From the NCBI GenBank assembly GCA_963970005.1, contig CAXAMN010005336.1:272489-336488 (forward strand): 64,000 nucleotides of DNA. Reading direction: 5' to 3'. Below, in pieces: positions 1-11,452 of this stretch. The translations under genes and the position numbers were made by a program. Every line of letters begins with the position of its first letter. Position 1 is the first letter of the stretch. Source of the DNA: Durusdinium trenchii (lineage: Eukaryota > Sar > Dinophyceae > Suessiales > Symbiodiniaceae). Under the pieces are notes generated by a model, which searched no databases, was not told the DNA's origin, and worked only from the letters and a program-made list of their open reading frames with translations.

Positions 1-846
1 GGGGTGAGTTCCGCATTGCACCTCCTCTTCAGCTTCCTGAGGCTCAGTAAGCCCTAGGGCTTCCTGCGGAGCGTGAAAGTCGAAAAATAGATGTCGGTTC
101 ATTTTTGAACGAATCACTTCGCATTTGGATGATTCGCCTGCTTCGCTGCTGCATCTGCTTTGCGGGCCTATTGGACAAACCGGATGAAAGGCTAGCTGCT
201 CGAGCTCTTCGAGCACGCCTTTTTCCTCTCTTTACGGATCTGGACGGCTTTCTCTCTGTTTGCCTGCCAAGCCGTCTCAATAACTTTGAGTGGCAAGTAA
301 AATACCCTTGCCGGGCAACCTTCTTCTTTGCATCTTTCCTGAGAAACTGATTGGTCACCAGCCTACCCATTCCAAGACCCAGAGTTCACAACATGCCAAA
401 ACTATCCAAAACCGATGAACCTCAACACAGGATTTCTAACACAACCAGCTGCAACTTGAAGAGCGCACAGCGGGCAGGGCAGTGTCAAGTGCACCCAAAT
501 GCGTGTGAGCCACCAGAAGCTATGGGGGCAGTCGTGGCATTGAGCGATCTCTAGCCTTCTCTCAATGACAATTATAATGAACCTACAACTTCCCAAATGG
601 AACGAGCTATACACAAGTCTTAAATCGAGGCTACGTCACGTCCACCTTCTTTCTCCCCCAGTCTTGCACACAAGTGTTGCACGCACAGGCTTCATTTTGG
701 AGTTTGCCGTCACATTTCGCCACAGCAAGTGAGGGTGGAGGATGGTGTAAGGAATGAATCGAAGGGACAAAGGGTTCCCGTGTGGCGTTGGATGACGGCC
801 GAGGCTACAAAATTGTGCAAAAATTGTGACAACTGTTTGCTGACTG
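1..846. other. no gene recognised
   Basis: I see no domain, RNA gene or clear exon here. Open frames of up to about 110 codons exist on both strands, but they overlap one another and are rich in Arg/Ser or Leu/Cys without recognisable motifs. Confidence 0.5.
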
Positions 847-1384
847 TTACAGGTAATACGACAAACCCAAACTGTATATGTATAACATGTATATGTATGT
901 GTAAATATTAGTATATATACGAGTACTTGTAACTTGTACAATCTTGTACCGATACTGTATGAACAATGTATAAACGCATGATTGGGAATGCGTGTCAAAC
1001 AACGAAATCAAGGCGGCCACTTGGTGGCAAACATCATGACAGCTTGCGACAGGGGTCTGTTCCAATTGGTCGATCCATGACTCATCCAAAGGCTCCTCCA
1101 CCTTCCGGGACAAACTTGTTCGCACAGGCAATGCAAGGTAGCAAAAACTGGAGATCCTTTGTTTTGACCGCTGCACTTCATTATATAAACCGGTCCTCCT
1201 TCTCTGGTTGAGCCTTAGCATAAAATATGGAGATTCTTGGATCATGTCTTCGAATTCCGTGAGACTCTGGCGGCTTTCTCTGCAGCCTCCCTGGCTGCAG
1301 CTTCCTCAAAAGGCACTGGCTGGAACACAAATGAACCAAAGCTCACCGCCACCTCGCCTTCCGCAGCTGAAGTCGCTTCCTACA
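847..1384 (-). other. possible minus-strand exons, unrecognised
   Basis: Two stretches read like protein on the minus strand. Around 1250-1383 an Ala/Glu-rich segment (GEVAVSFGSFVFQPVPFEEA) follows a possible splice acceptor GTGTAG|GAAG. At 1070-1165 a segment includes LLPCIACANKFVPEGG, which could be a small zinc-binding piece. No single frame joins them, so if this is a gene it is spliced or decayed. I do not recognise a family and assign no function. Confidence 0.2.
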
Positions 1385-2997
1385 CCCGACACAATCAGTC
1401 GCTCAACCCCCGAGTCCCCCCCAATCAGTTTGCTTGAACTTCACCCCTCAGAATCTGTCCTGGCGCGCTCCTGCGAAGGGGCAAGAGGTACCTAGTGGTC
1501 AACAGTGCAAAACCGAGTTGCTCGTCAATCTGCAATCACTGAGATGCGCACCGCTGGAGATGGTTTTGTATGCCGCACAGCTGCCAAGCCAGGTCCGACG
1601 AGATTCCTTCGTTGTTTTCTCCCTTTCTGCTGGCTTGGCTTAGCTGCAGATCTAACACCAAACGTTAAAACTGAATCCCAGGATCATCATCAGTTCAGTC
1701 GGCAATTCAATAGCATCTCCCGCAAGGTGTGAGCCACCACCTCGCCAGTGCTATGGAAGCGCTTGATTTGCACATAGGTCATTCTGCAAGTGCAATTGCG
1801 CCAGGTCTGAGTTTGCATCCATAGCTCATAGTGAGCGGATCCCAGTGCCTGATTGTTTCACGACAAGGCTGTCGAGTGGAGGTTTTGGCCAACTTTATCG
1901 ATTGCAGCCAAAGCAACAAATCGTCAGGCACATGGCCTTCAGAGGCCTTGCGTAGTGAACAAAATGTAAATGAAAGATCAATCTGCACGTAGCGGTGTAA
2001 CATGCACGGTGTACGCCCAAAAGTTTTGTGACTTACAAGAAGAATGATGAAGAAATGTGCAAAGGTCTAAAGCGGGATGAATTATATATATATATACTGT
2101 GCTTCCATATTTGTTTGTTTCCCCAAGCTGCGCAGCCAGCAAACCCTTGCCTCAATAATCTGCGCCTCAGCATGCAACCCGCAGTCGGCCGCGCAAAGCT
2201 AACATGGGAAACTGAAACAGTGTCAAAAACACAAATCGACAAACCGAATCAAACCGAGCGACTGCCGCTTTCATGAATGGACTTGGTTTGTACGCAGGCG
2301 CATCCGCCTGCTCCTGTCGAGAAGCATGGCTTACCAGGGCTATCAGAAAAGCCACTGAGTTATGTTCCGTTTTGTTTGACTTTCCTGTGCGTATCACGCC
2401 AGAATTGGCAACGTAACACCCTCTCCTCATGAGCACAAGCTTCTGGTTTGGCCATCTCGCACAACCACACAACTTCTCCTGCCAGCAATGCTGGTCAAGT
2501 CAGGCAGGCTCTCATAGCCAGGAGTTTTGTTACATGTGCCATCGTAGAAGTAGCCATCACAAACTAGGTCGGTGACTTAGAGCAAAATATGCAACAAGGT
2601 CATCAACTCCAAATATTTAACGAGGAGCAACACCAGCAGCAAAGCCAGAACGAACAGGCCATCGGGAAGGCCTTGAGCCAAAGTCCCACAGTGTAAGCAA
2701 CACCGTTGTTGTTGTTGTTGTTTGATTCATTGAGGGGCTCCTGCGGCTCCTTGGTGGGGGAAAAATATTCGGTGTCGCATCCTCTTGTTCACTGGCCCAC
2801 AATCAACATACCACACGTCTTGCAATGATATTGCCCCGGCCATCAAACGCCAACGGAATGCCACTCCTTGAAGCTGCACACCCCAAACACTGTATGAGTT
2901 GCAAGATTTGGGAAAAAACGGAAGGATGCTACGCCTACGTCGCTGCACAAGTCTAGACTCATACGACGCTCAGTCTCATTGGTGACTTGCCCTATCC
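1385..2997. other. no gene recognised
   Basis: Nothing supported was found. The stretch has a short TA run at about 2082-2094 and a GTT run near 2703-2720. Open frames are short and without motifs. Confidence 0.45.
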
Positions 2998-4482
2998 TCA
3001 AGATGAGATTGGTTCTTCGGCTCTCCATGAGTTTATTCTTCGCACACTGATTGACCAAATCTCGTGACATTGATGCTGCTTTTTGTGCTCTTCCTGAAGG
3101 CCCAATGCATCACCTTCCTTCCTGTAATCCCATGGATTTCTCCCCAACCGGCCCACCACGTTCTGTGGTTCCTCTATATACGGTATACGTTTGTTTCCGT
3201 CACTTGCCCTTTTACATGACACCTTCGATGTCACAATGTCTACCTGGCCGTTCAGAACCTGCACCTTGTCCTGTTCAATACGCTTCCTCATCTTCACCCC
3301 CAACATCACCTTCACATCCACCGCCAAGTTTGTGCCCTGGTCGCCTACATAGCGCTTCCATTAGGTCAACTCATTGTATGCCCTACCTAGCCTACTCGGT
3401 TTACTGGATGCCAACAGTGCTCCTCACGCCATCTCCTCCGAGGAAAAGGACGCGCTTTGGTGCAAGACCATTGACTTCAATTTCACTTCAATTCTCAGAA
3501 CTTCACAGGCTGTGCAATGTGCTTCCCTCCTCCCTGTCCTCCCTGTCCTCCCTGTCCTCCCTTCCTCTTCTTCTTCCTTCATCCACTCGTCTGTCACACC
3601 TTGTATATTCTTTGCGCATTGCTTTGCCTCGTCCGCCTCTGCTCAACATGTTGCTGGAAACGGCGCTCTTTCCCCCTTCTGCGCCTTCTTTTTTGGACTT
3701 CATATCTAGCTATCTACGAATAAAACTTGGATTCCTGATCTTGGATTGGCTCATCCTGCGCTTGTTGAACATTCCTCTACTGCGGGACCTGATTCTATCT
3801 GTCATCCTCCCGTTGGACGGGTTGTGTGGGCAATCAGACACCACGGTTCCTTCGACTCCCTCATACATTTAGCATGTCAGCTCCAGTCTCTTGACTAACC
3901 CTGCACAATCCGGTTCACTTCTTCCTGGCCAAGGGCGAAGGACTTGCAGGGATCTTGCTCCGGATCCCAACTCGAGCACCCCTCCAGCATGTGCTCTGAC
4001 GTCATCAGCTTTACTCGCTCAACTCCTCCGGCACGGGGCCGGGCTGCTTCTTCTCCACCTGTCACTTTGCGCTCTCGCTCACCTTCACCAGCTCGCCCAC
4101 CTCGTCCTCTCTGAACGTTTGTACAGAGCCCGTGTACATGTTTACATCTTATTACCTCTTTGGATCAAATGATTGATCCAAAGAGCCCTATTGTGCACGA
4201 GTACTGAACCTCACTGGTTCGTTGGCATTGTACAATACTGACCTACTAGTAGTAGGGGACGCCAGGGGGGTAAGTGAGGCTGGCATCAACGAAGACCTTC
4301 ACTGTTTCCTGTGATATGTACTCCGGACACGGAGCACACTTGAGTACACATACCTCCGCAAAGGTGATCGGTGATGACTGACAATTCCCCACTTGGTCCA
4401 TCTTGGTCCCGTGCATAAGTAGAACAAACATGATTGCTTGCGTTTGCAACAACTCATTGACTGATGCGAAACCACGAATCAA
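2998..4482 (-). other. possible minus-strand multi-exon gene or decayed gene
   Basis: Several minus-strand segments have protein-like composition but lie in different frames: 4246-4482 (a Cys-containing segment including FVLLMHGTKMDQVGNC), about 3950-4135 (acidic, including FREDEVGELVKVSES), 3503-3703 (basic, with Arg-Glu-Asp repeats from a 9-bp tandem repeat) and 2998-3327 (basic and hydrophilic). The order could be that of exons of one gene. No domain is recognised. The overlapping plus-strand frame at 3051-3872 is Pro/Ser/Leu-rich, as expected for an antisense shadow. Confidence 0.2.
3525..3562. repeat. 9-bp tandem repeat
   Basis: The unit CTGTCCTCC occurs about four times in a row. On the minus strand it encodes Arg-Glu-Asp repeats within a possible coding segment. 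Confidence 0.85.
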
Positions 4483-5942
4483 ATCTTTTCAAGTCTACAT
4501 AGGCCTTCATGACTAACGCAAACATGTTTTATCTCCACTTTGCAGCTCCAAGGACAGGATGTGCTTGCAACCGCCTGCCAGGGCAGGGCGGCAAAACAAG
4601 CACTGGCAGAATCTCACAAACCATTTTTGTGGGTCTCTCTTAACTTCAGTGCAACCCTGTGACTGAAAACAACATCATTACCTTACGACTGCCTGCTAAC
4701 TTGCACCAGGCCCACTTCTAGAATGCAAAGTGTGCATGTCTTTTGCGAAGTGCCCCAGAAAATCCCAGGAGCCTGTGAAGAGACCATCACAAAGCGCAGC
4801 ATCCAACCTGCGGACATTTTTTGAGGTACGTGCAGTACGGTTGTGCGCGGCTATTGCATGGTCAAATTTGTGAGCTTCCTATCGCTTCTCAATGTGCTGG
4901 AACTACCGTTTTTCTGTCCCCTATCGTTTGCCAGGGCTTGGGGCATGACAGCACATGAATGAAACACTCTTATGCAATTGTGATAATCACTGATTTTGAA
5001 GACACTTTATATTATGCCAGACTGCGAATCCTTGCAACTCCGGCACCGGGACAAGGTAGCTGCGTTCATACTGCAACTATGTTGCACAGTAAGTAGTAGC
5101 TCATTGAAAGCCAAACCCTGCCAATCATTTCTTCCCTGCCTGTCTGCAAAAATATGAGACCACCATTGGCACTACCAACCTGCAAGACGTTTGTGGCTAG
5201 CTTCCAAAAATGTGAGGCTCACCACCACTGGAGCAATCTTCATCCAAATCCATCATACAGTAGCTGAGGATATCCATGGGCATGAGCTAGCACAGCAGCT
5301 TGATCTCACATAAATCTTGCTCCCCTGGGAGGGGCAGCGGTTGCCATTCCCATGTCTAACAAGCCTGGCGTGGCTAAGAAGCCACAACAGTCTAGTGAGC
5401 AAATGAATCAGACCCGGACCGGAGCACAAACCTTATGCCTTATGCCATCTTGTGCCTATGCCAAAATCTGACCAAAAGGCCATAGAGAGACTAGGGACAG
5501 TGACGAGAATCGGGGACCCCCAAAATGCATCATGAGCAGGAGCTAAAACTACAACCACAACAACCATGTGACCATGTCTGCAGTCTCGATATTCTCCAAC
5601 CAATTACCTTTCAAAGCACAAAAACAATGAAATGTCTCCTTCCATCTCCTTCCTCCAAATGTCGTCACAACTTGCTTCAGTGACTCAAGTACCCTTGACC
5701 CTTTTGCTCGACGTCTCTAGCGACTCTAGGGTCTTGACAGCTGCAGTTGGCCTGAGGTCCGTCAAGCCATGTGCTCTTCAGTACACTAGTTTCAAGAATC
5801 GCAGAGCGGTCCGGACTTCAATTTGCTTAATTTTTCATGCGCTTGCGTCATTAGCATAACAAGCCAGCCAACGCATGCTTCGCACAGACGTTGCAGCGGG
5901 CATCGGAATAAAACATGCACCTTCTGTCCACAAGCCCCCATC
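4483..5942. other. no gene recognised
   Basis: The longest open frames are near 60-75 codons and carry no motif. No repeats or RNA genes were noticed. Confidence 0.45.
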
Positions 5943-7095
5943 TTACACTGAGCGCTGCCAAGATGGAAGCATCCCAGCATTTAAAGACACGGCGTAGGGC
6001 GTCTGAGGGCCAAACGGAGCCAAAGTCATATTTGGGCCAGGCAAAGGCGCAGTCAGTGGCTCCAAGATCTGTTCCGAATCGTTAGGCACGAAGCCAAGGA
6101 ATTCATTGTTTGAACCTCCAGACCGGTTACCGGACTCAGTGGGGAGAGTTGTGGCGTTTTCTGAACAAGTTGCCCACACATCGCTTATAGGAGAGCGCGA
6201 ACGGAGTGAAACGCCTATTGAATCATGTTCTGGGCACATTGATGCCCGCCTAGTTTCAATTTCAGCTGCACGGCGTCGAATTTCATCCACGCGGCTTCTT
6301 CCATTCTTGTCAACAGCTTGCGCTGCTTCACCGCTCCTTGTTCTTGAAGCTTGGAAAGGTTCAGCGCCGGGAAATGTTCGAGCCGGATAGGTGCTCCCAA
6401 TGACTCTCGACTCTGTGCTTGGACATGGCCCACAGTTGCCAAGTAGATTCCTTCTTGGAGAATGTTCTTGGATGTCATGAAAGCCTTGGCTCAAGTATGC
6501 AAGCACCCCAAGTCATAAGCTGCATGTTTCTGCTTAGGCTACGTATAACATTGGGAACCCACTAAAAAAATTGCAAAGTTCTGGCCCTGTCACGCAGTCT
6601 AGACCTCAATTTTGCGGCCGGCCCGTCCAACAACATCACTTGAACGTTCGCACTGCCAGTCTCACAAGCAACATGCTTTTCCAACGACACGGCCGGAGAT
6701 TTTGCCAGAACTTCTTCAGCATCTGGCGAAGTACGGCGAGGGCTGGCACTGTGGCTGGCATCATGGGTGGGCGAAGTCTTCTTCAAGCCAACCCAACTCT
6801 CTGCTTGTCCTTCTGTGAATATTTGTTGCAAGCATTTCATCAAATCACTGTGGCGATTCTGGAAACAGCGCAGCTTCGCCGTGGACTGTTTTTTCAGGTG
6901 CACGGCTGTCACGGCATCGTGGTCTTTGTTTGTGCCGTATGTCGGAGCAGGTGCAGCCTTTGTTGAACTAAATGACCTCAGCCTCTCGACTGTTCCTTCG
7001 TGCAGTTGCTCAAGGCTTGCGCAACGCTCCGCCAGGATGGCAAGGCTTCCTCGCAACTCAGATATCCGCAGCTGACAAGCTTGAATCTGCGACAT
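5943..7095 (-). CDS. hypothetical coiled-coil-like protein, exon candidates
   Basis: On the minus strand, 7095-6562 is open for 177 codons. It begins with a Met followed by a heptad-like, Leu/Ala/Glu-rich stretch (residues 1-45, including ISELRGSLAILAERCASLEQ) that suggests a coiled coil, then turns polar and Ser/Pro-rich. Downstream, 6478-6215 (Lys/Gln/Leu-rich) and 6340-5943 (polar, ending in a stop at 5943) are open in two other frames, which fits exons or a frameshift. No family is recognised, and the gene model, start and splice sites are uncertain. Confidence 0.3.
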
Positions 7096-8085
7096 GGAAC
7101 TCGCGACTGAGGCAGTTCACCGCATTTGTGGGTAGACATGTACCAACAAATGGTACTATGATGTACTGTGGTATTTACGATGGCATGATGGGGAGCAATG
7201 AGTTTGCATTCCGAAACTGCTTGAAGACATGCATTCTATTAGTCAAATGCTTCAATGCGGTTTCTACTTGTTCAATGGTTGTGTGAATGCATTCTCGCAG
7301 CCAAACTTGCGTAGTTCAATCCGCACCACCTGCGACCACCCTGCCCTCATGCAGTTCTTTTGTGCCGCCCCCTGAGCAGCGCGCAGGCATCCATGGCCAG
7401 TTGAGTCAAAGGAGGCCGCCCGTCCCCCTTCACCTCTTGAAAGAGCGAATGTTTGGCAGTGCTTTCCTACTTAGGGCCTGCAGTGTTTAGGTTGCATCTC
7501 TTGGCCGTCACAGGAATCGCATGTGAGTCCAAATTACTGTGAAAATGCATTCCTGCTCTGCCCGGCAGTCAAGAAATGATGTCTGCATTGAGGGCGCAAG
7601 GGGTGTGTGTGTGTGTGTCGTGTGTGTCTATATATATATATATACATACACATTCTAGCCATCTGTATATGCCTTTCGATGTTTTTCTATATCTGTGTGT
7701 CCTGTGTGATTGCAATGTTCTGGGTCACCACTTACGCCACCATATGGAATTCAGAGTCGACGTGGCACAATCAAGCGATGGGAAACCCACACAATGATCT
7801 TTAGACTGCTCAGACGGGTGGTCGAAAAGCCTGCTGTATCTTCCCGCGTGTGCTGCCATCTCAGCACCGTCAATCACATGCAGATCCCAAGGATCTTCAA
7901 CCTATGCACAGAAGAGCAACTGCGCTGACTCTTTTTGCCCGCCAGCTGGGAAGCAGTTGACACGCAATGCGTTGCAGAGTCGGACCCTTCAAAAGACGGA
8001 GTCGAGCCAGCGAGCGACCTCGGGGTTCAACACAAAGAACCTACAGCCCGCTTAGGGGGAAAAAAATTCCTGGTTTCTCTTGTGC
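7096..8085. other. no gene recognised; contains a microsatellite
   Basis: Apart from the GT/TA microsatellite at 7603-7653, nothing was recognised. Short plus-strand open frames around the microsatellite are low complexity. Confidence 0.45.
7603..7653. repeat. GT/TA microsatellite
   Basis: A (GT)n run interrupted by CGTG passes directly into a (TA)n run and ends in CATACACA. It is a plain compound dinucleotide repeat. Confidence 0.9.
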
Positions 8086-8352
8086 TCAAGTGTCACAGAA
8101 CAACCCAGTGCGCCAAAGAGACGATGAAGAACACCGGTGGAAAGCAGCAGGCCAATGCAGCAGATTTGCGGCCTTCATCTCCTGCACGCTGTGCAACTTT
8201 GAGCGACTGGCAATCCCCAACGAAGCCGCGTCCAAAAGCATGCACATGCATGCAGGTTTGGACCCCACCTTCGTTTCGACGACAGTTACACACTTTGGCA
8301 ACTCAACACGCACGATCTCGGCAAAGGGTTCATCCGGCACACCGCATCGCAT
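8086..8352 (-). other. possible coding segment, unrecognised
   Basis: An 88-codon minus-strand frame reads naturally (for example EPFAEIVRVELPKCVTVVET) but has no recognised domain. The plus strand is also open here. It lies just upstream of the plus-strand copia fragment and may be host sequence or a remnant of that element. Confidence is low. Confidence 0.2.
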
Positions 8353-8429
8353 GTCACCTCGTGCTTAAGCATCCGACACGCACGACCTCCGCAAAGAGTT
8401 CACTGCGTTCACCCCAAATTCGCGCTTCA

Positions 8430-9720
8430 CTTCATGTTTGAACGACCTCTTCATCGTCACAACCAGCATTACAACCGCCTAGCGCGACAATGGTACTGCC
8501 GATACCTACCGAAGCAGCAGACAGTGATGCTGAGACAATACCCGGTGATCCGACACTTGTTCCTAAACCTATAGAAGAAGAAGAACCCGTCACCGGAGAA
8601 GAAGATGAAGAAGACAATGAGACAGATTCAGAGACATTTGACCCCGATGCTCTGTACATTGACGAGACACAATGGTCATACCTGACCGCTGAGCACAAGC
8701 TTTGTTCCAACACAGCATCTTTCTCAGTGCCTAGGTATATTGATTCAGTCCCAGTCAATGTTCGCACCGTTGAATCAACGTTTGTTTATGCAGGTGATGG
8801 CCACTACATTGACTTACATGCTAAACCGAACTACCGGTTTTCGCACCGGTCGCGCGCGAAGGATAAGTCAGACATTGAAGAAAGTGTATTCCGGACTTGG
8901 TGAGGAAGACAAGGCATACTTGACTTTGTTTCAATCCACTGATGACAAGTTCGCCTGCTTGGTAGGAAAGAAGCGCAAGGAAGCAACACAACAAGAGAAA
9001 CGTGAACTTGCCAAGCAATTCCTAGAAGCCAAGATGGCGGAAACGCAATCGTGGATCGACAATGATGTCTATGATCTTGTTGACACAAGAAAGATGCAAG
9101 TCCGCAACTTTGTATCCGGAAGATGGGCTTTGACCCTGAAGCGCGACAAGGACGGTAAGTTCTTGAAGCGTAACGCCCGATGGGCTCTTAGAGGATTTGA
9201 AGACAAGCAGAAACAGCAACAACAGACAGACAGATTCGCCTGCAGCTTCTAGATCTGGTTTTCGTTGCGTAACCCAGGTAGCTGCTAATCGTCGTTGGTC
9301 ACTGTTTCACATGGGCTTGAAGACAGCGTTCCTGCAAGGAGAGGCATTTGATGAATCTCGTGATGTCATTTGCCAGATTCCGTCAGAACTAGGATATCCT
9401 CCATATATGGCCGCTCGACTTAAGAAGCCGGGATATGGTCTCAATGATGCACCCCGTAAATGGTGGAACGCAGTTGATAAGTCACTCACCAGTTACGGCC
9501 TAGTTCCGACTCGTGCAGACCGCTGTACTTACACCCTCTACGGATCACAACAGACAAAGGCACGCACTAGCGGTATCAAGGAGAACAGAAACAGAATGTC
9601 AGATGGACTGGCAACCCTTGACGCTGCACTTGAATATCTTATGGATCCCATTGCACGCAACAATGCAAATGGACGAGAAGTCCAAGGTTTCGTTTGTTTA
9701 CACGTCGATGACTTAGGTCT
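8430..9720 (+). pseudogene. truncated copia-type pol fragment (reverse transcriptase, RVT_2)
   Basis: This is the middle of a Ty1/copia pol. Frame one (from about 8434, Met at 8490) gives an acidic linker typical of the integrase-RT junction. Frame two (about 8900-9230) gives the RT start with VSGRWALTLKRDKDGKF. Frame three (about 9226-9720) gives GLKTAFLQGEAF, YGLVPTRADRC and VCLHVDDL, the catalytic Asp-Asp box. Two frame changes (about 8875-8900 and about 9226-9238) break it. The second lies in a CAGACAGACAGA run and looks like a 4-bp slippage. The sequence stops being copia-like right after the HVDDL box, where minus-strand element R1 begins. It is closest in motifs to the P1 element in this window (shared VPTRADRC and HVDDL). 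No LTR, integrase or RNase H remains. Confidence 0.85.
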
Positions 9721-11452
9721 CCCGATCCGCGAGCAACATCCGGTGCTTCGACGAGCGCTTCTGGGAGTTGGGGTGGTTCATCCGGTTCATACCCATGTTC
9801 AATAACAAGATCCATGACATCCTGATCAACAAGCTCATCAACACTGGCAGCCCTAACGCCATCTATCAATCGAAGGTGGTTGCTTGATATTGTAAGTCCC
9901 GGGCACAACCCTTCACGAATCATGTTGCACCTACCTTTGCAGGGAAAATGCAATCCGATGTCAGGCACAGCAATCTGGTGAACCCTCAGTGGTTGTATCT
10001 CTGCAGCGAAGTCCGACTCCATGACGTCCTTCAGCGGAAGCACTACGAACTCCTTCCTCCACACAATCGGGTTGAATGGCATATCCCAGAAAGACTCCGG
10101 GATTGGACGTCGGCTCGAACCTGAGAGAAGACTTGACCTTGCTCGTCGGACCGATCCAGTAATCAACCCTCAACCCAAAAGGAACTAAAGGGCCTTTGAA
10201 TTTCTCACTGAATCGTTGCGACCAAGGCGAACTACCCTCCCGGGCGTCGACAATGTTTTTGGCCACGCGCGCATGTCTGCGGCATGCGCCCAGCACAGTA
10301 TTGGTGGTGGAGGCCTGCTTGCTCTAGGTTTACTCGAGCGCCGTCGATGACTGATCGAATGGACCTCTCGGCTACCGCATTGGTCTTACACACGTACTAC
10401 GCGTAGCTGGTTGCGATGAGCTCCGGTGAGTTGTCAGAGTAAAAGATTCCAACCTCATCGGTCGACTTGATGAAATGTTTAAATCCTGCAACGCACTCCC
10501 AAGTTGAGCGTCTTGCGGAAGGGTGTACATACCTGAAGTCTGTTGCAACATCTTTTACAACCAGCGCTACTCGGGCTCCATCAATGTCTATCTCTTCATC
10601 GTCCCGGAGAATGACATGGTCGGCAGTCAGGCGCTGTCCAAACCTGTCAGCCTCGACTTGTGTGCATCCACCTTTACTGTAGGAAGGTCTTTTGGTCATC
10701 TTGGCTCTAGACTCTAGAGCATGCCTGGCAAAAGGGGTTCTTTGGAGTATGGGTCAACAAATGCTGAATTGACTGAGCTTCTTCCTTCAAAGCAATCGTT
10801 CCCCGGCCGCGCTTGGGATCCAATGGCTTCTCAACCAAGCGATCATCCGATGGTTCTGGCTCCTCCTCAACGGGATCCTCACCAATCGGGTTGTCTTCAT
10901 CATCCTCGACCTCAACAGCCTCTTCAGCCGGAGTTGCAGGAATTGGAACCATGGGTCGTGGTCCCCCTGGCCGGTTTGTCTTCCCATAAGGTTGACCTAT
11001 GGCGGAACACCAGTTGATGACGGCAAGTATGGAACGTAATCATCAACCTCAAGTTTCACCTTTGTACCATCAGGTTTCTTGAAATAGGGCCTACTAAACG
11101 CGGGCCAATGGAAGCTCCATCCGGCATCAATACAGCGTTGTCCAACCGACACGACGGCTGGGCTGCCATCGAGAACATGAGGTCTAATATCTGCGCCCAA
11201 AATAGGAGCATTGACCTTTGCTTGATCGGTGGCCTGAAACACACCGTTGGCAGTAAGAAGACTCGCTGGATTCGAAGATTGGGAAACTTCGTCCGAGTGA
11301 AGCATGCGCCTAGATACAAGATCATGTGCACTACCCGTGTCAGCAATCCATGCAATCTCAGTAGCAGGGACTGAAGTTGATGATCTCACCCCAAAACACA
11401 ACGTCGGAGTTGCAAAGGTACGAACATGCTGCAGGCAATGAACAAAGCTCAT
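9721..11452 (-). pseudogene. R1 protease-integrase remnant
   Basis: On the minus strand, 11452-10997 holds an aspartic protease with an intact active-site motif (IAWIADTGSAHDLVSRR). 10952-10397 holds the integrase zinc-binding region (HLLTHTPKNPFCQAC) and the first two catalytic acidic residues (TADHVILRD, FYSDNSPEL). The third is in another frame near 10350 (AVAERSIRSV). 10296-9961 and 10166-9721 continue the integrase C-terminal part (VPFGLRVDYWIGP, GVFLGYAI, RKEFVVLPLKDV). The frame changes at least three times. Reading past about 9720 gives only the antisense of the neighbouring plus-strand fragment. Confidence 0.85.

Noticed and set aside
3051-3872. 273-codon plus-strand protein
   Set aside because: Pro/Ser/Leu-rich with a 9-bp repeat and no domain. 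The minus strand reads more like protein, so I treat this as a shadow.
6482-6495. Spliced-leader relic (TTGGCTCAAG)
   Set aside because: Single 10-nt match without the rest of the leader, inside a coding-like stretch on the other strand. GGCTCAAG at 55844 is likewise too short.
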